Below are positions 1 through 5,878 of a stretch of 7,739 nt of DNA, piece after piece. Under the pieces are notes generated by a model. It did no database searches. It saw only the letters and a program-made list of their open reading frames with translations, and was not told the origin of the DNA. The position numbers and the translations under genes were made by a program. Source of the DNA: Clostridiales bacterium (GTDB taxonomy: Bacteria > Bacillota > Clostridia > Oscillospirales > Ruminococcaceae); NCBI GenBank assembly GCA_012800685.1, contig JAAZIT010000074.1, positions 1-7,739 of the forward strand, given 5' to 3'. Within the stretch, counting starts at the first letter, position 1; each line of letters opens with the position of its first letter.

Positions 1-2
1 AT

Positions 3-1544
3 AAAGTTGTTGACCATTTGGTTAGATATCATGGAATAAATGACTATATGTATGTTAGCTCCTTTGAAGGAAATAGTGATAAATATAATGCTTACCAAAA
101 AATTTTTAATAATTTTGGAATTGAAATAGATAAAAACATGATTTTATATGGCGAATGTAATGAGGATATTGCTGCTATAAGATTAAGAGAATATATTAAA
201 TTGGGTAATAGAATCCCAAAAGCAATTATATGTGAATGCGATACAATGGCTATCGGTATAATAAGAGAGCTAAAGGCTAATGGTTATTCCATTCCTAATG
301 ATGTAATTGTTACAGGGTTTGGCGGAACAAGATTTTCACACGCAAATAATCCGTCGCTTACCACAGTGGCAATGCCATATTATGAGGCAGGAGAAAAAGC
401 TATTGATATTATTCCTGAGGTTATGGCACTTCCAAGAGATGAAGTTAAAAATTATATTATTAATAATAAGCTTGTTATTTCTGAAAGCTGTGGTTGCTTT
501 GAAAAGGGGGATAGCGATGATAATAATTTAATATCATTTTTATATCAAAGAATTGACGATATTACGGATTTTTCCGTGCGTTTAATTAGAATGAGCGAAA
601 AATTAAATTCAGCTGTGACAATTAAACAAATTTATAAGCTCCTTGAGGAATTTGTTGAAGATATTTATGCGGATAAATTTTATTTGTGTATTGCTGATAA
701 ATTTGATAGCTGCATTGAACAGGACGGACTAATGGTATCAAAAAATATTAAAAGACCAGGCTATCCTGAAAAAATGACTATTAAAATCCGTAGAGAAAAT
801 AATGAATACCTTGAGGGATTTACATTTGAAACTAAGGATATTATTCCAGCACTTTTAGAGGAGAATGATGACGGACAAACTTTTTATTTTGCTCCAATTC
901 ATTATCAGGAAGTGTCTTTTGGTTATATCTGCTTAAGTGTTGACGACCATGTTGGCTCTATCTCGCTTTTTAATAGCTGGAGAATACAATTGTCTTCAGC
1001 TATGGAAAACGCAAGAATTCGCGAGGAGCTTACATCATATTCAAGAGAGCTTGAAAAAATGTATGTTGAAGATATGTTAACAGGGCTTTATAATAGACGT
1101 GGTCTTTATAATTGGGCTGATGAGATATATAGAAAAGCCTGCGATTCAGAAAAGAAAGTCATGGTTTTCGTTACTGATTTGGACGAATTAAAGCCAATTA
1201 ATGATTTGTACGGACATATTGAGGGGGATAATGCTTTAATCCAAGTTGGAAGAGCACTCGACAAAGCTGCTGTTAATGGTGAAATATGTTCACGCTTTGG
1301 TGGCGACGAATTCGAGGTTATAGGCTATGACTATACCGAGGAGCTAGCCCAAAAGTTTGTGCAAAGCTTTGAAAAAAATCTTGAAGAGTATAATAAAAAT
1401 TCCCAAAAGCCTTACCGTGTTTCATCGAGTTGGGGATATGTTGTTAAGGCAATTGATAGTAGTGTACGGTTTGATGAATTTATTATGTTGGCAGATAAAA
1501 ATATGTACGCACAAAAAGAGTATAAGAAAATAGCTAGGGCATAG
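3..1544 (+). CDS. LacI-type ligand-binding sensor fused to diguanylate cyclase (GGDEF), 5' partial
   Basis: The reading frame is open to the left edge of the window (VVDHLVRYHG, typical of LacI-family binding domains), so the TTG at 18 is not a real start and the N-terminus is missing. Numbering from that TTG, residues 1-135 resemble the periplasmic-binding-protein fold of LacI regulators (CDTMAIGIIRELKANGYSIP, then TGFGGTRFS). Residues 170-320 form a less recognisable linker with a GAF-like stretch. A short helical connector (about 328-350) leads to a GGDEF domain: DMLTGLYNRRG at 352-362, TDLDELKPINDLYGH at 386-400 and GGDEF at 428-432. The active-site residues for making c-di-GMP from two GTP are present. 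The inhibitory RxxD normally five residues before GGDEF is absent (VNGE there), so product inhibition at that site is not expected. No membrane segment is visible in this part, suggesting a cytoplasmic protein that links a small ligand, perhaps a sugar, to c-di-GMP. It looks chromosomal and unrelated to the element downstream. Confidence 0.93.
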   Translation, partial: KVVDHLVRYHGINDYMYVSSFEGNSDKYNAYQKIFNNFGIEIDKNMILYGECNEDIAAIRLREYIKLGNRIPKAIICECDTMAIGIIRELKANGYSIPNDVIVTGFGGTRFSHANNPSLTTVAMPYYEAGEKAIDIIPEVMALPRDEVKNYIINNKLVISESCGCFEKGDSDDNNLISFLYQRIDDITDFSVRLIRMSEKLNSAVTIKQIYKLLEEFVEDIYADKFYLCIADKFDSCIEQDGLMVSKNIKRPGYPEKMTIKIRRENNEYLEGFTFETKDIIPALLEENDDGQTFYFAPIHYQEVSFGYICLSVDDHVGSISLFNSWRIQLSSAMENARIREELTSYSRELEKMYVEDMLTGLYNRRGLYNWADEIYRKACDSEKKVMVFVTDLDELKPINDLYGHIEGDNALIQVGRALDKAAVNGEICSRFGGDEFEVIGYDYTEELAQKFVQSFEKNLEEYNKNSQKPYRVSSSWGYVVKAIDSSVRFDEFIMLADKNMYAQKEYKKIARA

Positions 1545-1558
1545 GTTATAATAAAATA

Positions 1559-1606
1559 AAGCCCCAATCATCGTAAAAATACAATGGTTGGGGTTCTATA
1601 TTTTTT
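1559..1606 (+). terminator. Intrinsic terminator of the GGDEF gene
   Basis: The arms CCCCAATCAT (1562-1571) and ATGGTTGGGG (1584-1593) pair over 10 bp with one G-U. The 12-nt loop is followed by CTATA and a six-T run at 1601-1606. The hairpin begins 17 bases after the TAG stop. Confidence 0.85.
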
Positions 1607-1797
1607 AAATATAGAAAAATAAATTGTTCAGAAAATCATTAGAAATAAATATACGGTGTTAAGAAATAGTGAATATAAATATCTTTAACAGTTACATGTA
1701 TAATGGTGTAGTCCTTAAGAAATATATATTCAAGTGCCTTGTGCAAAATCAACAATTTAATAGTTATACCACAAAACCATATGTGTTAAAATGCGTG

Positions 1798-1826
1798 TTG
1801 ACAACCAATCGTAAAAATGATATAAT
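1798..1826 (+). promoter_or_regulatory. Consensus sigma-A promoter for tRNA-Leu
   Basis: A perfect TTGACA (1798-1803) and a perfect TATAAT (1821-1826) are separated by exactly 17 bp, about 70 bp before the tRNA. This implies strong constitutive transcription starting near 1832 with a leader of about 65 nt that is removed during processing. The rest of the gap from 1607 to 1797 is AT-rich and shows no ORF or convincing structure. Confidence 0.9.
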
Positions 1827-1896
1827 AGTAAAGTCTTAAGAAGAAAGATTTATATAAGTAACCCTAAGAAAGTCAATAATTAAGACAAGTATATTT

Positions 1897-1980
1897 GCGG
1901 TAGTGCTGGAATCGGCAGACAGGCACGCTTGAGGTGCGTGTGTCCAAGACGTATGGGTTCAAGTCCCATTTACCGCACCA
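1897..1980 (+). tRNA. tRNA-Leu (anticodon GAG), CCA encoded
   Basis: The acceptor arms GCGGTAG and TTACCGC pair with a terminal G-U, followed by the discriminator A and encoded CCA. The anticodon arm is CACGC-TTGAGGT-GCGTG, with GAG at 1931-1933, which reads CUC/CUU leucine codons. A long variable arm typical of class II tRNAs follows. The T arm ATGGG-TTCAAGT-CCCAT is intact. The gene is 84 nt including CCA. Its 3' end is the attachment site of the neighbouring element, and the tRNA remains complete and apparently functional. Confidence 0.97.
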
Positions 1981-1981
1981 A
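1962..1981 (+). repeat. Attachment-site copy 1, inside the tRNA-Leu 3' end
   Basis: AGTCCCATTTACCGCACCAA covers the 3' half of the T arm, the 3' acceptor strand, CCA and one following base. It recurs exactly at 2058-2077. A duplicated tRNA 3' end beside a tyrosine integrase gene is the usual footprint of integration into a tRNA, so this is probably the core att site. The identity is seen directly; the att role is inferred. Confidence 0.8.
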
Positions 1982-2028
1982 ACTAGAGACATGACACGAG
2001 GAAACGAGTGTTATGTCTCTAGTTTTTT
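1981..2028 (+). terminator. Strong intrinsic terminator directly after tRNA-Leu
   Basis: The outer arms AACTAGAGACAT (1981-1992) and ATGTCTCTAGTT (2013-2024) are perfect complements. The stem continues inward with GACAC (1993-1997) against GTGTT (2008-2012), one G-U, giving 17 bp. A 10-nt loop closes it, and the T run extends to 2028. It starts at the base after CCA, so it ends the tRNA transcript. It lies between the two att copies. Confidence 0.92.
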
Positions 2029-2042
2029 GTGAGTATGCAGAC

Positions 2043-2056
2043 TTGAACTAGTTCAA
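2043..2056. repeat. Perfect 14-bp palindrome next to att copy 2
   Basis: TTGAACTAGTTCAA is its own reverse complement and ends one base before the second att copy. Its right half contains GTTCAA, the T-loop motif of tRNAs, so it could be a diverged remnant of a T arm or a protein-binding site. Function not determined. Confidence 0.4.
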
Positions 2057-2057
2057 T

Positions 2058-2077
2058 AGTCCCATTTACCGCACCAA
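2058..2077 (+). repeat. Attachment-site copy 2, displaced tRNA-Leu 3' end
   Basis: An exact 20-bp copy of 1962-1981, offset by 96 bp. The upstream sequence (TTCAA then T) only partly resembles a T arm and no other tRNA parts precede it, so this is a tRNA fragment and not a gene. A second terminator follows 10 bases later. It is either the end of the integrase-bearing element or the junction left by an older insertion. Confidence 0.8.
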
Positions 2078-2087
2078 GCCTTTAACT

Positions 2088-2123
2088 ACGGCGTTTGAGA
2101 GACTTTCTCAACGTCGTTTTTTT
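2088..2123 (+). terminator. Intrinsic terminator after att copy 2
   Basis: ACGGCGTTTGAGA (2088-2100) pairs with TCTCAACGTCGT (2106-2117) with one bulged T and one G-U, followed by seven T (2117-2123). Orientation is plus strand, with no plus-strand gene before it except the tRNA fragment. It may be the original tRNA-Leu terminator displaced by an insertion, and it also shields the integrase end from read-through. Confidence 0.75.
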
Positions 2124-2137
2124 ATGCCTTTTTTGCT

Positions 2138-2161
2138 ACTACGACACTTACTACGACATTT
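2138..2161. repeat. Tandem 12-bp direct repeat, possible integrase arm sites
   Basis: ACTACGACACTT (2138-2149) is followed at once by ACTACGACATTT (2150-2161), with one mismatch. The pair lies between the att copy and the 3' end of the integrase gene, where tyrosine integrases of mobile elements often have short arm-type direct repeats bound by their N-terminal domain. The role is inferred from position only. Confidence 0.5.
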
Positions 2162-2182
2162 GTACTCAAAAAAATAATAAGA

Positions 2183-3280
2183 TTACGGATATAATCTCTT
2201 GCGTAGCACCTCGATATCGTTGTGTACGTAGGTCGATCCTGTAATCTTACTGTCAGAGTGTCCCAAGAAACGACTGATAGTATATAAGTCAATTCCTTTT
2301 TCACGCATAACAGTTCCACAGGTGTGTCTTAATTCATGAGGAGACAAGTATGGAAGCTCCAACTTGTCAGTTAATTCTTTCATGTATTTTTTATAGCCCT
2401 TGTCAAATCCATAGATTGATGTGTAACCCCATTTGGTATTACCTGCAATAACATAGTCGCTTTTACGCTGTACATCTTTCAAGACTAAGCTAACATCATT
2501 GTTAAACGGTAGAATTCTATTAGAATCTTTTGATTTAAGTTCGCCGTCTTGAGGCTCGCCCTTTGTGTCTGGTTCAACTGCTCTTAAGATGTGCATGGTT
2601 TTTTCCTCTAAGTCTATATCACTCCATTTTAAGCCTAAGATTTCTCCACGCCTTAACCCCATAGTCAGTGCTATGTACACACACAACCCCCATTTATCCC
2701 CATTATTTGCTGATTTTAATATTAGATTAGATTTGGCTAGAGTATATGATTTTTTTTCGTTTTTCGGTTTGTCAGATGTAATAATAATGCTCTTTACTGG
2801 GTTTCTAATGCAAAATTCATTTTCTATAGCTAAATCAAAAATATCATACAGCATTGATTTTTGGCGTTTTAGTGTTGACAACGCCAAAAGTTTATGATTA
2901 TTAAAATACCGTTGTATATCTGATTAAGTGATGTTGTTTAAGCAAGCATTGTAAAAGAACGGAACTAAGTATTTATCTATATTGGTTTTATAAGTCCACT
3001 TATATGTGTGTGGTTTAACATTTGGTTTTTTATATGTTTCAAGCCATTTATTTGCCCATTTAGAAAATGGTATTTCAGTGTTAACAAAGTTAGTCCCAGT
3101 CTGATGTGCTATTCTTTGATTGACAAGGTAATCATTAGCCTTAGCCCTTGCAGTAGCTTTGCTAGTCTTACTATAAAAGCTTTTTCGTATCGGCTTGCCT
3201 TCGAAGGTTTTACCTACCGTCACTTTTACTTCATACATACCTGTTGCGTGGTTTGGCTTCTCCTTTTTTGGTCTTGCCAT
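2183..3280 (-). pseudogene. int: Tyrosine site-specific integrase, interrupted by an in-frame TAA
   Basis: Read through one stop, this is a 365-codon tyrosine recombinase of normal phage/ICE length. The start is the ATG at 3278-3280 (MARPKKEKPN), with AGGAG eight bases upstream; the GTG at 3289 overlaps that site and is rejected. Residues 1-55 fit the arm-binding N-terminal domain and about 65-165 the SAM-like core-binding domain. The catalytic residues are all present after the stop: R210 (GLRRGE), K251 (LKSKDSNR), H315 and R318 (HELRHT), H341 (LGH) and Y351 (STYVH). Codon 119 (2924-2926) is TAA, and the frame is unchanged on both sides (LNNIT, stop, SDIQRYFNNHK), so this is a single nonsense change and not a frameshift. 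The upstream peptide would be 118 residues; the catalytic part has no obvious start or ribosome site. The gene points at the tRNA att region, the usual layout. Probably inactive unless the stop is suppressed or misread. Confidence 0.9.
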
Positions 3281-3306
3281 GATTTCCACTCCTATACTTA
3301 TTATTA

Positions 3307-3348
3307 ACCCCTTACTGATTTTGGTCGGTAAGGGGTATTTGTTTTTTT
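3307..3348. terminator. Hairpin terminator between the integrase and the membrane-protein gene
   Basis: The arms ACCCCTTACTGA (3307-3318) and TCGGTAAGGGGT (3325-3336) pair over 12 bp with one G-U around a 6-nt loop. On the plus strand a T-rich tail with seven T (3342-3348) follows. On the minus strand the tail is the weaker TTAATAATAAG. It lies just after the stop codon of the minus-strand gene at 3347, so it may partly separate that transcript from the integrase. Confidence 0.6.
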
Positions 3349-3835
3349 ATGTAGCTGAATTTATATATGCATCAGAAATCTTTGAGGCTTCTTCAGTGTA
3401 TACGTCCATTAATTTTTTTGCCCATTCTTCGTATTCACTATACTCACCAGTGCCAGAAACAAGATGTAAACTAGCCATTTTCTCGACCCCTTCATTTGAA
3501 ATTTCAGCAAGTTTTGAAATCTTACTATTTGAAATTTCGGCAAGCCCTGTTAAACCATTTGTATTTGTTTGTGCTTCTGCATTGTATTCATCAATTAGAC
3601 CTGGAGTAGCCTCACGAATTTTAGCAGAGTATTCATCTAAAATAGATTGATACGTCTTGTCAGCTTTCTTTTCACCTTTACTATCAGTTGAAACTGACTT
3701 TTTTGACGATGAATCCTTGTCTTTTTTGTCGGAATTACCATTTAGCCCTATCGCTACAATCACTATTACTATAATAATGGCTACAATAACACCACCGCCC
3801 AAGCCCTTTTTTGATTTATTATTTTCTTTCCCCAT
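3347..3835 (-). CDS. Membrane-anchored extracytoplasmic protein, function unknown
   Basis: The protein has 162 residues. The start is the ATG at 3833-3835, preceded by AGGAGGT at an 8-base distance; a longer frame to 3889 would ignore that site. Residues 1-10 are lysine-rich, 14-31 form one hydrophobic helix (VIVAIIIVIVIVAIGL), and 32-60 are a low-complexity Ser/Lys/Asp linker. The arrangement fits an N-in anchor with an exposed C-terminal domain. Residues 62-160 are acidic and predicted helical, with the repeat LAEISN at 98-103 and 109-114, mirrored in DNA by 18-bp repeats at 3494-3511 and 3527-3544 with one mismatch. I have an impression of similar unnamed proteins in Clostridia, often with a zinc ribbon before the helix, but no function. 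It has its own promoter and sits between the integrase and the immunity genes, so it may be element cargo acting at the cell surface. Confidence 0.85.
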   Translation of the reverse strand: MGKENNKSKKGLGGGVIVAIIIVIVIVAIGLNGNSDKKDKDSSSKKSVSTDSKGEKKADKTYQSILDEYSAKIREATPGLIDEYNAEAQTNTNGLTGLAEISNSKISKLAEISNEGVEKMASLHLVSGTGEYSEYEEWAKKLMDVYTEEASKISDAYINSAT

Positions 3836-3867
3836 TATACAATACCTCCTGTTAAATTTATAGATTA

Positions 3868-3896
3868 ATTGTATCACAAAAAATACCAAAATTCAA
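3868..3896 (-). promoter_or_regulatory. Promoter of the membrane-anchored protein gene
   Basis: On the minus strand, TTGAAT (3891-3896) and TACAAT (3868-3873) are 17 bp apart, and a TG one base before the -10 gives an extended -10. The predicted start near 3861 leaves a leader of about 25 nt containing the AGGAGGT. This suggests transcription independent of the immunity genes upstream. Confidence 0.6.
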
Positions 3897-3919
3897 CACA
3901 TTAATATAGTGTTTACTGT

Positions 3920-4600
3920 TTATTTATATAATAATGGTATTTCAGTTAAAACAATATGTCTTTCGACATAATTCGACAATACAAAGTCAAAAAAAATAGT
4001 GCCAGGTCGACAGGTTTTACAAGGAGTGTAGCCATTTTCAGTGGCGTCTTCTATAGTAATAGAATGATAGCTTCTATTGGTTAGATGATAGCAGTCTTTA
4101 CGGTGATATCGTGCACCACTAGCAGTGACGTATACATTTCTCATATCCATTATTACACTTATCAATATTGTAATCGTTGCTATAATACTGATAATTATAT
4201 CAATTCTAAAAACAATTCGTTTGTTAAAAGATTGCTTTGGTTTTAAACCTACTAACAACCGTGCGAACTCATCTGCTTCTGCTTCTGTTTTTTTGTTATA
4301 TTCATTGTGACCTAAAGCTATATGTCCAATCTCATGTGCCAAAGCGAAAATTAATTGTTCATCTTTTAACTCGTCACGATGTAAAACTATTTTTTGGTCA
4401 TTGTAATTATATGTAAACGCACGATATTTCTCGGTAAAACTTTGAAGATTATGTGCTTTGATTAGCTTGTGTGCTTTTTTATATGTGGATATCCTACAAC
4501 CCTCGTTTCCTAGAATCCGATTTATAATACCGATATCAGTTGTGCCTTTAACGGCATAGCTTTTTTTTATGTCCTCCACCGCATTGCTTATATTATCCAT
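3920..4600 (-). CDS. ImmA/IrrE-type zinc metallopeptidase with a C-terminal membrane segment and Cys/His zinc motif
   Basis: The protein has 226 residues. Residues 30-118 match the ImmA/IrrE peptidase family: HEIGH at 89-93 supplies the zinc-binding histidines and catalytic glutamate, and EAEADEFA at 106-113 the third ligand. In ICEBs1 and related elements such enzymes cleave the XRE repressor encoded beside them and so trigger induction; the repressor gene lies directly upstream here. Most ImmA proteins end soon after this domain. This one continues with a hydrophobic helix at about 131-150 and a module with H166, C170, C194 and C197 (SGARYHRKDC, then GYTPCKTCRP). That pattern resembles the small Cys/His motif appended to some secreted nucleases and other exported proteins. 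The C-terminal part may therefore lie outside the membrane with the peptidase inside. The start follows GGGAG at a reasonable distance. Peptidase family is firm; topology and target are inferred. Confidence 0.88.
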   Translation of the reverse strand: MDNISNAVEDIKKSYAVKGTTDIGIINRILGNEGCRISTYKKAHKLIKAHNLQSFTEKYRAFTYNYNDQKIVLHRDELKDEQLIFALAHEIGHIALGHNEYNKKTEAEADEFARLLVGLKPKQSFNKRIVFRIDIIISIIATITILISVIMDMRNVYVTASGARYHRKDCYHLTNRSYHSITIEDATENGYTPCKTCRPGTIFFDFVLSNYVERHIVLTEIPLLYK

Positions 4601-4615
4601 TTATAATAACTCTCC

Positions 4616-4665
4616 CTCTTATTAGTATAATTTGGAACTTTAGTATTATTTTACACTAATAAGAG
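4616..4665. repeat. 11-bp perfect inverted repeat before the ImmA-like gene
   Basis: CTCTTATTAGT (4616-4626) and ACTAATAAGAG (4655-4665) are exact complements separated by 28 bases. On the minus strand the second arm runs directly into the GGGAGAG ribosome site of the peptidase gene, so in mRNA the hairpin could limit translation. It could equally be a DNA operator. There is no adjacent T run, so it is not a terminator. Confidence 0.5.
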
Positions 4666-4724
4666 AAAAGAATCCACAGGAATTATTATTCAGTTAAAAA
4701 TTAGGAATAAATATAATATTTTAC

Positions 4725-5210
4725 TTAATCTAACAAGTCATCAATGTCTGGTAGCAATTCGTCTATATTAGGCAAATCGTCAGGAACTTCTCTGACAATC
4801 ATTCCACCCTCATAGGCTGCAATGATTGCTTTGGTCATGTTTGGCTTGCTAACTTTAATGTTATTGCCTTTAACATGTTGATTTTCACAACGCATGGACT
4901 CCATATCTAACACCGTGTTAACTAAATCTTTACCAAAACTGTCAAGTTTTCTAAAAACTAATATCTTTTGTTTCTCACGGTCTTGTAAAATAAAATCGTC
5001 TTTGTTGTCTTCCATATAATCTTGATACAAATAATTTGCGTCTGTTTTTAGTGCATCAAAAATCCTTAGTAGAATTTCTGTTTTTGGTATGCTTGTATCG
5101 TTTTCGTAATTTCCCACTGCTCCTTTAGTAACACCAATTAGCTTTGCTAATTCAACTTGTGAAAAACCAAGATTTATACGTTTTTCCTTTATTCTATCAC
5201 CTATACTCAT
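4725..5210 (-). CDS. XRE-family (cI/ImmR-like) transcriptional repressor
   Basis: The protein has 161 residues. Residues 4-60 form an HTH_XRE domain (GDRIKEKRINLGFSQVELAK, then VTKGAVGNYENDTSIPKTE), with the recognition helix about 28-37. The C-terminal half lacks an S24 self-cleavage domain. It instead ends in an acidic tail rich in Asp, Leu and Pro, as expected of a repressor controlled by a separate peptidase such as the ImmA-like protein encoded next, 124 bp downstream on the same strand. It is divergent from the Cro-like gene at 5407, the standard layout of a lysogeny or ICE switch. The likely job is to repress the rightward genes and control its own expression through the boxes at 5282-5385. 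A minus-strand TATAAT-like sequence in the intergenic region could serve as its -10, but no good -35 is seen. Confidence 0.9.
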   Translation of the reverse strand: MSIGDRIKEKRINLGFSQVELAKLIGVTKGAVGNYENDTSIPKTEILLRIFDALKTDANYLYQDYMEDNKDDFILQDREKQKILVFRKLDSFGKDLVNTVLDMESMRCENQHVKGNNIKVSKPNMTKAIIAAYEGGMIVREVPDDLPNIDELLPDIDDLLD

Positions 5211-5281
5211 AAATAAACTTCTCCATTTCTTATTATATAAACATTATAAATGATTAGATACGATAAATGAAGATAAAATCA

Positions 5282-5385
5282 CAAGAAGTTTGAGATTTGT
5301 TAATAATACACAAGTTAAATACTTGGTTTTCGTGTACTTCTTCTCAAGAAAGTTACGCTAAACTGTCTATAGAACAAGAAACTTG
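5282..5385. promoter_or_regulatory. Divergent control region with repeated CAAG-type operator boxes
   Basis: Between the divergent repressor and Cro-like genes, CAAG-starting boxes occur at 5282 (CAAGAAGTTTG), 5311 (CAAGT-N5-ACTTG), 5345 (CAAGAAAGTT) and 5375 (CAAGAAACTTG). Two of them are symmetrical: 5311-5325 and 5375-5385. Starts are 29, 34 and 30 bp apart, near three helical turns. Such repeated dyads are typical XRE repressor operators. Assignment to this repressor is inferred, and the rightward promoter is not clear to me. Confidence 0.5.
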
Positions 5386-5406
5386 AGTGAGAAGGGAGGG
5401 GTTAAT

Positions 5407-5649
5407 ATGAAAGATTTAGCTGTAATAAACATCAAACGCATACTGAGGACCAATGGAACAACACAAAAATTTGTTGCCGAGAAAGCTGGATTTACAGAAC
5501 GCAGTTTCAGCGATTTGTTAAACGGCAGAAAAGTTTTTCGTAGCGAATATGTTCCGAAAATTTGCAAATCACTTGATTGTCAGCCTAATGATTTATACAT
5601 ACCACAATGGATGAAATGTCATCATATACATGCTCAAAATAAATTGTAA
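5407..5649 (+). CDS. Cro-like small XRE-family DNA-binding protein
   Basis: The protein has 80 residues and consists almost only of a helix-turn-helix domain: INIKRILRTNGTTQKFVAEK (7-26) followed by GFTERSFSDLLNGRKVF, with Tyr-Val-Pro-Lys-Ile and CQPNDLY in the fourth and fifth helices. The start is the ATG at 5407, seven bases after GGAGG; an in-frame start at 5383 lacks a ribosome site. It is the first gene of the rightward operon facing the repressor, so it probably acts as Cro or as a promoter-choice regulator of the element. It lacks an effector domain. The exact partner is inferred from position. Confidence 0.85.
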   Translation: MKDLAVINIKRILRTNGTTQKFVAEKAGFTERSFSDLLNGRKVFRSEYVPKICKSLDCQPNDLYIPQWMKCHHIHAQNKL

Positions 5650-5699
5650 ATATTTTATGGACACGGCAAGAAACATATCAAAAGAGGTGATTTTTAGCT

Positions 5700-5846
5700 A
5701 TGAATTACATTACAGGAATCTTTGAACGGGCAGATATTCAACAAATCCGTGAGTTTTTGCTCAATGGCGTGGAGTGTTACCAAATAGAAAAAGCGTCATA
5801 TGGCGATTGCCTTGAAGTTGGCAACACAGATTTTAGGCAATCATGA
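5700..5846 (+). CDS. Small ORF, 48 residues, unknown function
   Basis: The ATG at 5700 is preceded by AAGAGGTG at about 10 bases. The product begins MNYITGIFERADIQQIREFL and ends in DFRQS; it is acidic and probably a single compact helix-strand unit with two cysteines (26 and 37). I have an impression that longer proteins starting in a similar way occur in Clostridial mobile elements, so this could be a shortened relative, but I cannot name a family. It lies 50 bp after the Cro-like gene and 32 bp before the next ORF, with the same strand and strong ribosome sites, so the three probably form one operon. Confidence 0.65.
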   Translation: MNYITGIFERADIQQIREFLLNGVECYQIEKASYGDCLEVGNTDFRQS

Positions 5847-5878
5847 AAAGACAAAATGACAGTGGGAGGTAAAGAGAT

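Noticed and set aside
1607..1797. Possible riboswitch or small RNA before the tRNA promoter
   Set aside because: Only a weak imperfect pairing (GTTAAGA with TCTTTAAC) is visible, and there is no gene for it to control apart from the tRNA.
2029..2077. A second, decayed tRNA gene before att copy 2
   Set aside because: Only the 3' 20 bases and a loose T-loop match exist; no D arm, anticodon arm or 5' acceptor strand can be found upstream.
2122..2319. Minus-strand 65-codon frame overlapping the integrase 3' end
   Set aside because: It overlaps the catalytic H/Y region in another frame; its C-terminal Val-rich end only translates the tandem 12-mers.
2565..2897. Plus-strand open frame of 110 codons inside the integrase region
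   Set aside because: The minus strand encodes conserved recombinase motifs over the same bases, and no start signal precedes the plus frame.
2924..2926. Programmed recoding (stop read-through) of the integrase
   Set aside because: TAA is the least leaky stop, and I see no downstream stem-loop or other recoding signal; simple mutation is more likely.
3195..3650. Plus-strand open frame of 151 codons
   Set aside because: It lies opposite the membrane-protein gene and the integrase start, crosses a hairpin, has no ribosome site, and its product is a Phe/Ser-rich antisense artefact.
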